A stretch of DNA of 64,000 nt from Bugulina stolonifera (taxonomy: Eukaryota; Bryozoa; Gymnolaemata; Cheilostomatida; Bugulidae): contig OW285194.1 in the NCBI GenBank assembly GCA_935421135.1, forward strand, positions 10,625,376 to 10,689,375, read 5' to 3'. Positions 46,901-64,000 of the stretch are shown here, in pieces; the stretch's first letter is position 1, and every line of letters begins with the position of its first letter. A program made the translations under genes and the position numbers. Under the pieces are notes generated by a model. That model had not been told where the DNA came from and searched no databases. It worked only from the letters and a program-made list of their open reading frames with translations.

Positions 46901-49275
46901 CCTAGACGTTATTAAGGATGAGAAACTGCAAGAGGTATGTGACGTAGTCATTACAATGTAGCCCTCTACCGCTAGCATACATGCTCTACATACTGATATT
47001 TATAATTGTATTTGTATAATAATTATTGGCTTACTTTCAAATTGAGTAATGAGTGAAATTATATCGAAAAGTGTACATTTGCTTTGAAAGTTGTGTTAAC
47101 GACATACCAAACATCAGAAATTCATCTGGTAAAACTGCCATTGCTGTTGACAGAACGCTCGTGAACTCGGAGCCTACTACTTGGTGGGACTTGCGAAACT
47201 GAGAGATGAGTATGAGATAGTCGGAGATGTGAGAGGAAAGGGATTCATGATGGGAGTTGAGTTAGTTCAGGACAAGGTAGGCTCATCGTTATTTTCTAGA
47301 TGTGTGAATCGGAGAGGTTACAGTTAGAATGTCATGCGATTAACGAGACAAGACCTATACATCTGCATGTATGGTATTACTAGTATTGCTCAGTTTTATG
47401 ATAGACTTAGTACCTTGTGGTTGGGTTCTAGCTTTGACACATAGCCGAGAAAACAACTCCATCTGGAAGTTTCGTGCCAAACCTGGATATGTCAAATCAT
47501 GTAAAACTTGACCTACTTCATTTGGTATCACCATTCCTTAGAGCTATATTTTCTGTGTTCATGTCCTGCAGGAATCAAAGACCCCGTTACCAAGGGAGGA
47601 GAGTTTAGACATCTTGGAGGATCTGAGAGACATGAGGCTGCTTATTGGTGAGTTTATTCAATGTGATGACTCAACAGCTCAAATTTTCCAGATGTTTTTT
47701 TTTTTTTATTAGTTTATGTCATCATTTTTAAACAGTAGTGATATTAAAATAAGGTAATAAAAGGTAATAAAACATGGGGCTAATCAGATAGTTCGAAACT
47801 AGAGTTGTGACAGCCCCGTTCCAGAGGTTCGCCAGCCACAGAAGGCCGACACACGCATCCAGGGACACATGCCGCGCCCACCCACTATGCGCCAAGCTCC
47901 CAGAGACGAGCAGCCAGGCGCCTCGCAAAAACTCCACCGGTGAGGCCCCGTAGGTCCCATGCATGCTCACCAAATAGATTAGCGGCAGTAAAATAAATAG
48001 ACCTCTTTCCCATTTCCGAATTAACTTTGATTGATTTCAGTGGATTTTTCAAAGTCTTACGCGTAGTCATGGGGTGTACAGTCTCAATTAAATTAAGATT
48101 ATTTTTGTTGGGATAAATATGGTTTTTATAAAATATTATAAGCCTATATTTGAAGATCATAGAAATAGGCATAATTTTAAATTCTTTAAACCTGTGTGAA
48201 ACATGTGAATTTGGCTGTTGACTTAAAATGATCCGCAATGATTTCTTCTGGCTGATTAAAATGCTGGATATTAAATAGTCTGGGGCATGTCCCCAAAATT
48301 CCACACCATATATAAGGTGTGGGTATATAAAAGTGTAATACAAATTTACCATTGTTTTCTGGTCTAAAAACTTTGTCAAATAGCGAAACATCATTAATAA
48401 AAAGGTGATTTTGTTTACAATGTTATTGATATGGAACTCAAAATTACAATGTTTATCCAAGGTCACACCAAGAAATTTTGTGTGATCAACGGTATTCAAT
48501 TTTCCAACATCGAATTCATCAACGTCAATTTTTTTCTGTGGATTTCGAAATATGACTTGCATTGTTTTGCTAAAATTTATAACAAGTCTATTTGCCAAGC
48601 ACCATTGCTCTATTTTTGAAAGCTCAAGGTGGCTATATGGCTGGCTATATGTGTGTTAAGGTTGTAGTTTAGGGGGAGGTACATGGAGGTAGGTACTGCT
48701 TCCCTAGTTGGCAAAACAATGTGGTGTGGTCTGAAAACACTGTTTTGAATCGTGGGCATTATTACACTTCCATCATCTCACAGTTCACGTCCACTCTTCT
48801 TTTACTTCTGTACACTGGTTTGCCTCCGCAGCAGCTTTTCCTAGATCATGTCTATGTAATCGATGTACAGCAGGCTGGTCGAGATTAAGGCATCGTTTAC
48901 ACTGCTCTTGAAATATACATGTATGTGCAGAAGTGTAGTCTTGGCTCTTTTACAATGCTGAAGCAGAGGTTGCCCTCTCCCAATTAAATCTAATCATATT
49001 ACTTGATTTATTTTCTGTTGTTTTCTATGAGTTCACCACGTCCTCATTGTTGCGCATATAACGTACATGTATAGCTCTAAATGGATTGTTGTTTGGTAGG
49101 TAAAGGAGGGCTGAATGGTAATATCCTCAGAATTCAGCCACCATTGTGTATCACCAAGGCAGACGTAGACTATGCTCTTGCATGTTTCAACCAAGCTTTC
49201 GCCAACCACAGAGATCGACAAAGTCGGACAGAGACACAGTTTGGAAAGGACAGGCGAATCCAGATGACGAACTAG
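43922..49275 (+). CDS. AGXT2: Alanine-glyoxylate aminotransferase 2, tandem copy a
   Basis: Ten exons: 43922-44147, 44796-44899, 44999-45109, 45470-45658, 45871-46068, 46491-46671, 46774-46934, 47154-47276, 47572-47647 and 49100-49275. All phases match and give 514 residues, the length I recall for human AGXT2. It is a class-III PLP transaminase of mitochondria that uses alanine to convert glyoxylate to glycine and, in vertebrates, also handles dimethylarginines and beta-aminoisobutyrate. Visible signatures: an Arg/Ser-rich presequence without acid residues, NSGSEAN (153-159, PLP phosphate), [16 protein letters not shown] (Asp306 to PLP nitrogen), MAKG with Schiff-base Lys336, and [12 protein letters not shown]. 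The initiator lies at the head of the presequence. All active-site motifs are intact. The C-terminus is about 16 residues longer than copy b. Confidence 0.96.
44240..44544. repeat. 8-bp satellite (TATTACTG)n in AGXT2a intron 1
   Basis: About 38 units of TATTACTG, with TGTTACTG and TATCACTG variants. Because the unit is 8 bp and lacks in-frame stops, all three plus-strand frames stay open through the tract, giving nearly identical Tyr/Cys/Val/Leu-rich peptides. They are not genes. Confidence 0.95.
47693..48660 (-). mobile_element. 5'-truncated non-LTR retrotransposon (LINE), RT C-terminal part
   Basis: A minus-strand open frame (48598-47885, extending upstream in frame to about 48640) encodes the region downstream of the reverse-transcriptase catalytic core: [12 protein letters not shown], then [40 protein letters not shown]. 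This pattern is typical of Jockey/CR1-type LINEs. The YxDD catalytic box is upstream of the truncation and absent. A poly(A) tail (poly-T at 47695-47708) marks the 3' end. It is inserted antisense in intron 9 of AGXT2a. The final ~45 codons (47.81-47.95 kb) are markedly GC-rich compared with the body. It is dead on arrival because of the truncation. Confidence 0.85.
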
Positions 49276-50209
49276 AGTTTCTGTTTAATGAAACTGATGT
49301 AGCTCTGATAGTCCACAATGAACACTCTTTGGTACTGTATATAGTTTTAAACAAGTTACAAAGTTGCTTATACTCCATAATTTATATATGCATGTAGTTC
49401 ACATGTAAGATTAGGTTATGCTGATTTTTACAGGCAGTTGTCGGTCTGAAGGTGTGACCGACATGCTAATCTTTTTCTATTACTGCTATGAAATCTACCT
49501 CCAACTTGATAATACAAGCTGGCTGGGCTGGTATTCACTAATATAATTTCTGTACATGTTAAAACCTGATTATATAATAATCTGTTATACTTTATGCTGT
49601 GAAATTTTGTTGAAAATTTTTAAAAAAAGTTTTGATATTTATTACATTTCTTCTCTGTTATATCGTGTTATACACTTCCAAAGCTGTTATCATTGCCACT
49701 TTATTTATTAATAACCACATTCATGTACAATGGTTCATTTTTTGTCATATAAAATACACTTGAAATCACCCCCTTAGGACTTTAGTTTTGTGATGTTCTA
49801 CAAATATTATGGCTTTAGTGTTTATATTATCAATCATGTTTCATACAGTCAAAACAGGCCCCTGGGAGTAACAATCCTTGCAGTCAAAAATTGGCATCAG
49901 CCAAAGCAGTCAATGAGCCAATGAATGGCTGAGGTTACTGGGTCATGAAAGGTCATCTCACTAGTGCCTTGATGTGGCATGTTTACTAGCAACTAGCACT
50001 AAGCAAACACTAGAACAAAGGCTCCACTATCTCTCAGTTCACTACATTGCAGAGGCAGAGGGACACACTGTGCTGTAAGTAGCTACTAGTTTGTTACTAG
50101 TAATAAACTGAAATACAAGAGGAGGGAACAACCTATATTCCACACTGCAGTAGAGTAGCATAAGGTGAGTGTGAGTACTTGACTCTTCTGCAAAGTTCTA
50201 GTATTTTAG

Positions 50210-50375
50210 ATGCAGTAGTAAAGAAATTTGGATAGCCAGCCATAGGTCTTTGTTTGTGGTTGGGGTATGTGTGATCAACCAATAACATAAATGCATAATA
50301 GAAAAAGAAAACTTCGCCTGCCTCAGTTTTGCTGACGACAAAGCCATCTCATATTCCTCCACATTTACACCTGTC
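50210..50375. repeat. Dispersed repeat, family R1 (copy 3)
   Basis: Carries TTTGTGGTTGGGG, CAACCAATAACA, GAAAACTTCG, CTCAGTTTTGCTGA and a final CATATTCCTCCAC, matching the block order of the copies at 13240 and 20895. It lies between the two AGXT2 genes. Confidence 0.6.
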
Positions 50376-50600
50376 ACAAGATATAGGCTCAAGGTTATAT
50401 AGTTGCATGTAGCCTTCGATCTTACGGTTGTGTTTGGGAGTACTAATTCGTACTTAAATACTGAGGTTGTGACCTCAAGCTACATGCTATCGATTCCAGA
50501 CAGATACAGGTAAATAGATATGTCATGCCACTAACAGGTCAGCAACTTCGACCCCGATCAAAGGTCATTGATAGTATTTCAGAATTTTAGTTCCACAGTC

Positions 50601-50626
50601 CCCCCCCCCCCCCCCCCCCCCCCCCG
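50601..50626. repeat. Poly-C tract
   Basis: An uninterrupted run of about 25 cytosines, the longest in the window; shorter ones occur at 5169-5186 and 36341-36354. The length may be uncertain in the assembly. Confidence 0.9.
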
Positions 50627-53523
50627 TGCATAGCTACAATATTGTAGACTAACAGTAGAAGGTAGGAATGAAATGCATGCAAATATGTACACCAAAGTTA
50701 TAGCACAGGAAACAGAGCTGGGCAATGTGGTGCCAAAGTATTTGGTTGAGATATATACCCTGACACCACACCCTAAGGTTAGGTCGGTTAGGTGCAGGTC
50801 AAAAACGTGCAGTAAATGGGGTTAGCCTTTGTTCATTGCAGAAGCCAAAGCAGGCTAGGCTTTATTCTCTATTTATTTTCAGTACCCCCAACCTAATAGC
50901 CCCAATTCCACACATTGATCTAAGGCTATCAATATAGCTCAACTAAATGCATGTCACTAGGTGAACATAATGAGATCTGCCACTACAACCTTCATAGTTC
51001 ACAGATGCTCACCTATTTTCGCTCTGTCCTGTACGGGTAGCAGGCACTACAACCTTCAATACTGATGCCCAATCAAAGACTGCAAGGGGTAGCTACAGTA
51101 CTTATTTTTGCAGCAGGGATAACTAGTAGCTGTATGAATATAACAGATGAATAGCTATATGTACATGTACGTCTGTGTGAAAAGTGCACTATAGCTGTTA
51201 ATGCTGTCCATTCACCTATACATCGATACATGTATAGTGTAAACTGCAGTTCTGGTTGATTCAGTGCTCAGCTTAATATTTACTGATGCCAGCTTACAGT
51301 AGTACAATGTAAGTGAATTATGTCTGGTTTCAAAGTCAGCAGTCAAACTATTTGACATTGGCAATGACATGGATATTATAGTTGACTGGCTTGCCAGCGT
51401 GTCAGCTCTGTAAACCAAATAAATTACTTAGTTGACTCAAGGTCAATAGGTCATATTGTTAATGTCAGCATCAGAGCCATTGAAAGAGAGTTGCGAAATC
51501 CTATAGGCCATATAAGACACCCTGAATAGTTCTAAACAAACAGGCCACGCCCCCATTTGGTCAAGCTGATTCATATATGTTATAATGCAATGGCCACGTG
51601 CTGATTTTGTGAGCTTATGCTAATTTGCATTTTTATGGGATTTTATAGCAACTGAGCCACAAATGCCCTCTCTCATGATATAGAGAAGCTCCTAGGCTAC
51701 AAGATGATTATTTTATTTTCTCAAAAAAGTAATCACAACTCCACTTACAACTTGTTTAACTTCTGAAATTGACATCACCTGTTGGTTTCATAAGTGGTAT
51801 GTGAAAGCAGGTTTGAGTACATCATTAACTGAATGGTCTAGGACACCTTTTGTTAGGAAAGAACCAGATTATTCAATTTACTTGTGAATGAGAGTGTAAA
51901 CCCAATGATTTTCTTATCTTACAGCCCTAGTCCTATTTCGCTAAGCTGCAGATGTAGTTGTCCTTGTGCAATCAATAGTTTATACTTTTAGACATTATAG
52001 AACACATTTACTAAAATAAGACAGTCTCCCTGTTATGTCATCCTGTTGGTGCACTGTTTCCATGACACTAGAATTTACCCTAAATTGTACAAAACAAGCA
52101 TTCAGGGACTTACAGTTGTATAACTTGAGCAGTCGTGAAGAGTAAAAAGTAAAAACCATCTACATGTACTAACAGGTACAATTACATAATTATTAATTAA
52201 TAAAATACTCAAAAGAGCAAGTCTTAATGCTATGATGGGCTTTGGGAAAGTTATGATTGGTAAACGTATAAAGAATTTCTATCAATTAAATTTTGTGAAA
52301 CTTTGTAGGCCCTAAGGCTATCTATGGTCACAACTGCCAGAATACATTCCAGGGGCAAATACATGCTTGCTTATGAATATATGCAGCCTATAGATTTATT
52401 GTATCCAGGTGACCATATCTGGACCCAGGTACATTGAACATTGGAAAAAGGAGCACAAATAAAACAGCAACCAAGAAATAATGTACCATCTAGTTCTGTA
52501 CATATTCGTACAAGTGTACACAAGTGTATATAAGGGGAGATTATGCTGAATTAATCGGTGGATAGAGATAGAAAGTGGCATCACTTAATTTCTCAAACTC
52601 TGAAAACTACTAAATATGCATAATTTAGCACATGACATCTTTATTGAGACATGTTACTTTTCCTTACTGTCTTGTAATGTTTGAGGGCATGTGTACATTA
52701 TATGAATTAGCTTATGAAATTTTACAGGTATCATTTTCAAAAATAATGCTGGTGGCACTACATGACTTGTATATTAGAACATTATTCAGGTTTGTAAATA
52801 AAGATCAAAATACTTGTATGCTAGTCATAAGTAGCAGGATATTGACACCCAAGTCACTAGTTTTGTTATCGCAACTGGTAAAAACATCTTCTGTGGTCAC
52901 AATATGGTCCTAGCAAAATTCATTCATTGTAAAGCAATTAAATTAGTGTAGTCTTTTCTCCTAGCAAATAAAAATTGGAGAAAACTGCCACTAGTGGGTG
53001 GAGTACAGAAATAACTTTATTATAAATTATATAGGATGAAAGCCTAGTTCCTAAGCTATCTTTTGATATATTATTTGTCTATATAGCACTATTCCCTATC
53101 AAATAAATTGGAAATAAAAATGTCAAGTCAGATTTTTCAATGATAATCAATGGGACCACATGCCATTGTTTGGAACTATGCATATCTGTTTCCGGCTCAG
53201 TTATCGCAACTCTATTCAATGGCTCTGGTCAGCATATCATAATCATCCAATGACAGCAGAGTGGTTTTGGTATTGAGCCTAGCAGCAATGTGCCTATTGG
53301 ACCACCTTTTCACCAGCAAATTACAGTAGCATATAACCAGCGACAATACTGTCTACTGGCCTGCTATAAGCAAAGGTAGAGCAGAAGAAAGCTTTATTCT
53401 AAAAACAAGTGAACATGGTGATCCATAGCACATGATGCATGTCCACTATGGGTACCATCTGTAGTTCTTATATTTACTATATAAAACAATCTTCTTTATA
53501 GTGATTAGAATATCAGCCCTAGG

Positions 53524-59821
<6,298 letters not shown>

Positions 59822-60922
59822 ATACATGTGGTCTCCATGGCAACTAATAAACAGACTGTGACAAATACAGATAAAACCGGAATCAGCAGTTACTATTTGC
59901 AGCAAATGTATAATAGAATTTGCTCAGTATTATAAATATAGGAGAATTTTCATTTCCACTTTGATGAATTCTTTTACGCATTTGAGATAGTTACCCACAC
60001 TGGTGCTGGTGTGATATTTCTTATTGTACATTTTCTTACCAAATTTGTAATTGATTCATTTATATTATTCTCAAACTTATCATTATATCTAATTCATTAT
60101 TGTGTTTATACTTTTGCTATAAATTTAAGCAAACATCAGATTTATAATATGCAAGGCTAACGGTAAAACAATGAATATTTCTGTTTCGAAATGATGTGCT
60201 TGTGCCATATGTTTATCAATACATAGGAGCAATGGCAACAGCAAAAGTTGTGATGGTGACGCCTAACCATATATAGATAGGGGGATATAACTTCATCCGC
60301 AAACGAAACAGTACAGTTATGTATATTATGCTCTCACGCAATCTGCATGTCTAATAAATATTCATTGTCGTATATATCTGCCATTGCAAAGCATTAACTG
60401 TTTAGAATACACTTACATGAAGTCTACTGGCTACAAACTACAGAACAATATTGTTGAAGTTCAGTACAACGATATTGAGTTTGCATGGGGTTATATTCTC
60501 TTACTAGTAGTAGTGGATGAAAGGAGACAATTCCAATTCATACTACTTTGTTGCTGTGTTCAAAAATGATGATGACTGATGATGATAACATATTCATTGG
60601 CTTTTTTATGCATTGTCGATTGCGTGCTGCTGCGTGACGTCTTTATGTGGCAGGAGTTGCTCACCCCGACTTGTTTGTCGAAAACCTTTAATAGAGTTAT
60701 TTTTATCTAATCATGTTGTGTAAAACTAAAAGCAGTAACTTTGATTTGATAAGTTGGTGTAAACACCAACACGCTGTTTCCAGCTGCCTGGCGGGAAGTA
60801 AAAACAAAGATAGTCTCTTTGGTAAAAATATCACAGAGAAGGTTTATTATAATTATCTTGTTCATATTGGCCCATGCAAAAGTATAGGTTTCAGTAATTC
60901 AACCCTTCAAACCTCACAGAAT
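59822..60922. other. Intergenic region upstream of WDHD1
   Basis: About 1.1 kb. The AGXT2b 3' end needs a polyadenylation site (TAATAAA near 59845). A TGACGT half-CRE in GCGTGACGTC near 60635, about 290 bp before the WDHD1 start, is a possible promoter element. Short GAT/GAAAGGAGACAATTCC repeat debris lies near 60520. Confidence 0.4.
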
Positions 60923-63900
60923 ATGATAATGGAGAGGAAAGCCCATTCTTCTGGGACAACGTCTATACAATTTGATGTTAAGTATGTAAAGAAAAGATAG
61001 TTACAGTAGTGTATTTACTATAAATCAACTGCCACTAGAAAAGAATAAAATTAAATAATATATTTTTATTATTATTATTTTTATTATAGAAAAGAATTAT
61101 AACTATTGCAATTGCAATTATTACTATAAAATATCTGTTTCAATTGACGTTGTTGTTATGCATTTAGTTCTTAGTTATTATATTATTTTTATATTATTTA
61201 TTCTGCCTTCTATATTAATATTATTACTTACTATTATAATTATTACTTGGCCATTGATGTTCTGTTCTTCTATTTGATACCCTTATTGATATCTTAATTA
61301 AAATTTAATACGAAAATTTGGGGTTTTATTTCAATTTTATTCCCTGTCCCTTGTAATAAAATAGGCATACCCATTTTTTACTTTTTTCAATTTTTAATTT
61401 AATTTAATTGTTTCTTATCAAATCTTCTACTTCATACCTACGTTTGTGTGCCTGCAGATCAGATCAAATCTTAACTTCTGGTTGCGATGGGAAGGTTACT
61501 GTGTGGGATAACTTGGATGATGAAGAGCAGTTGAAGACTTTTAATATTGGGGGTCAACTGGAATACCTTGCCCTAAGGGTAGGTTTATGAACAGATAGGC
61601 ATACATGATATATCTGCCATGTGACCTGTTGCTTGTTTTGACACTAGAAGGCTTCATTTTCATTCATTTACATTTTGCTGCTTTGGATTTTTTCGACAAT
61701 TCTGGTATTTGTGATTGATTTTCTGTTTTTTGTGATTTATTTATTCTATTTGACAGGGTGATATGTTTTATACTGTTAATGAGAAAGGAAATGGCCTCGT
61801 TGGATTTACTACAGAAGATGGACAGAATCAGGGGCTAATCACACGATTTACCGCAAAGATAACTTGTATTACTAGTAACAGTACACATGTTGCTGCCGGG
61901 GCTAGGTAAGATGAAACGCTACTCCGCGTTTCCATGGGCAATCCCAATGCTATGGTCACCTGATAATCATAATATAGTATAAACATATGCTACTACTGAT
62001 CTGGTCTCTTGGTTTCGATTCTTGCCCAAAATGCTTTTTTAATTCTGGGATCGTTGCTCCTATAATATATCCTGAAATAGTAAATAGATAATAATAAATT
62101 TTACTGTCAAAAAATTCCACAGACTACATTTGGAATTGGTCAGAGAAGGAAATGTATGAGATTTAATGTTGAGGCTCAGTTGGATAACTTTAACACTCAT
62201 TCTTATTTACGAATGAATTCAACTTTGCGTTAATTTGTTTCTTTAGTGATTTCAAGATTCGAGTTGTAAACTTAGAGAACGATGTCTCTTTACTATCGGG
62301 ACACGACGCTCCGATACTCAGCCTCTCTTTGGCTCCAAAATCTGGGCACCTTTTATCTGCAAGCTGTGACGGGACTGTTAAGCTGTGGATCTTTAAGACT
62401 AAATGCTGTCTGCTAACTCTAAACCTTCTCCCCAAATTCTCTGATGTCAGGTATGGGTCCTTAAGCTATCCCGTTTCAACCTCCCATTGCACTCACAGTG
62501 TTAAACCACTACTGTCTCACCATTCAATATTTGCAAAGAATACTGGTCATCTTATTTCATTAAGATTGATGTGCTGTTTGTCTTTGTAAACCTAGTGGCA
62601 GCCAAGATAAACTCATTTGAATATTGGCTATTATGACCTCCATTCAGCATTGAGACCTGTTAAGTTCCTATGGCTATGCCTGTTCTAAGTCTATACTTGT
62701 AACTTATGTACATAGGTAAGCTACTAACATCAAATAGCCCAGTAATCTTATTGAGCCAACACTAACTGTCATTCTATAAATAACTCTTGTGCACAGTGAT
62801 GAATAAGTAAGTTAGGGTCATGCCCACAAAAAACAATGCAATGCATTGCAAGTCCTATGGCTATCTCTGTAGCACAGTTTTATATTAACTGCTTGAGAGC
62901 TTCCAAAATTCCCAGCATAGGCTGATTGAAGGTGAAATCAGCCAATATTAAAATAGGGTTTTCTTGGCATCTGCTAGGTTACCAAAGACAAACAACACAT
63001 CAATCTTACTGAAAAAGGATGAACAAGATTATTTGGAAATATTGAATGGTGCGACAGTAGTGGTTTAACTATCTTTGGTTGACAATCATGTATCAGTTAG
63101 CGAAATATTTTGTTATAGCCTGAGTCCCAGTGTGTGTGGGACCAGCTGGCACTGTGACGGGGTGGAGTTTGCGGTGCCCGTAGATAAGTCCCTACACATC
63201 TATGGTAAAGATACAGACGAAGTGAAATACACACTTTCAGATGAGTCTGTGATAAAGGTGAGGCTACATATCCACCTACGCTGCATGTCCACCCACGCGG
63301 CATATTTACCTACTCTACGTACTCTGGTAGTCTATCTGTTAGCTACTTGTGATAGTTATTGTTGTTAGGTATTCTAGTACTTCACATAGACTAAATCTTT
63401 GCTCTCATTGGGTAAATATTCTAATTGATTTGTTCATGTGATTCGCCAGCGCTTAGAATCTGAACCACTATACTCTGAACGCACTGAATATCCTACATAC
63501 ATGATGACGTGATGTGTAGTGAAATCCTATGTCTATGGTACTCTCATCTTCTTCGTTGTAAGAGCGGATAATACCTTTAATTTCACGACTCCCTTGTGGT
63601 TGGTTAAAATGTACGATGGAAAGTAATTATGATAATTGCCTTAGATCTATCTTTTCAATTAATTATGGGAATTTTATTGAGTAAGGTGAAACAACTTCAA
63701 CATCACAAATACTTGAACTTTTCATAAAATGACAACTTGCAAACATTGTGACACTTTCTGCTTTTTGTTTTTGTGTTATATGCGGTCATTTGTACCTCAA
63801 CTGCTCCTATTTTTAGCCCATAAACCTGTGCGCATATAGCAGAGATGGTGGGGCGTTGGCAGCAGCCACCGTAGATGGTGTGATCATAGTGTGGAATAGT

Positions 63901-64000
63901 TCTAAGCAGACTAGACTCTGCTCTCAGGAGACCGTAGGTGTGGGTGCGATCACGTCCCTTACTTGGTACAATAAATACACACTGCTCTACGCTAATGATC
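60923..64000 (+). CDS. WDHD1: WD repeat and HMG-box DNA-binding protein 1 (And-1/Ctf4), 5' part
   Basis: Six exons so far: 60923-60981, 61458-61578, 61757-61905, 62247-62450, 63119-63257 and 63817 to the window edge; all phases agree. The start MIMERKAHSSG precedes SDQILTSGCDGKVTVWDNLDDEE, matching the metazoan WDHD1 start in which a single-blade G(S/C)DG..(V/R).W is followed by an acidic loop. Later blades read GLITRFTAKITC, then VAAGARSDFKIRVVNLEN, LSGHDAPILSLSLAPKSG, SASCDGTVKLW, and AATVDGVIIVWN. This is the N-terminal WD40 propeller of the replisome protein linking CMG helicase to DNA polymerase alpha, acting in the nucleus. The SepB/Ctf4 trimer domain and HMG box should follow beyond 64000. 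Residue identity with human is by recollection, not alignment. Confidence 0.93.

Larger units (their letters stand above)
49276..53523. other. Intergenic region between the AGXT2 copies
   Basis: 4.2 kb with no gene recognised. It holds an R1 repeat copy (50210-50375) and a long poly-C run (50601-50626). The promoter of AGXT2b should lie near 53.4 kb, but no TATA box or clear motif was seen. Confidence 0.5.

Overview
The window is eukaryotic nuclear DNA: AT-rich, with GT-AG introns from about 60 bp to several kb, tandem gene copies and many short dispersed repeats. The genes found (AGXT2, WDHD1, a 7TM receptor joined to a kinase fold, NHL-type beta-propeller surface proteins) suggest an early-branching animal, most likely a sponge. 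That placement is inference from gene content, not from a marker gene. Exons were joined by eye: each listed junction has GT-AG ends and matching reading-frame phase, but no transcript was available.

Layout. (1) 64-1911 (+): end of an NHL-type beta-propeller gene that starts left of the window. (2) 2614-11605 (-): a convergent related gene, at least 14 exons, encoding a large propeller ectodomain, one transmembrane helix and a lysine-rich tail. One of its introns holds a GC-rich promoter- or LTR-like block near 9.6-9.75 kb. (3) 11.6-23.2 kb: no recognisable gene; AT-rich DNA and mobile-element debris. (4) 23194-39789 (-): the most interesting locus, a 7TM receptor continuous with a degenerate protein kinase (pseudokinase) whose C-lobe is split by a ~358-residue low-complexity insert. 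Its introns contain a 309-bp MITE with TAA target duplications and a 10-bp satellite. (5) 39.8-43.9 kb: intergenic, with ATGTAC and TACGTA repeats and a 134-bp tandem duplication. (6) 43922-49275 and 53524-59821 (+): two tandem AGXT2 genes with identical exon architecture. The second has two alternative copies of exon 6 whose phases forbid joint inclusion, plus a dead copy of exon 10. The first carries an all-frames-open 8-bp satellite in intron 1 and a truncated LINE in intron 9. (7) 60923-64000 (+): 5' half of WDHD1 (And-1/Ctf4), running off the right edge.

The genes do not form one pathway. AGXT2 is mitochondrial amino-acid/glyoxylate metabolism, WDHD1 is replisome scaffolding, and the two propeller proteins and the receptor-pseudokinase are predicted surface or secreted proteins. 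The gene-poor stretches are dominated by SINE-like, MITE-like and simple repeats.
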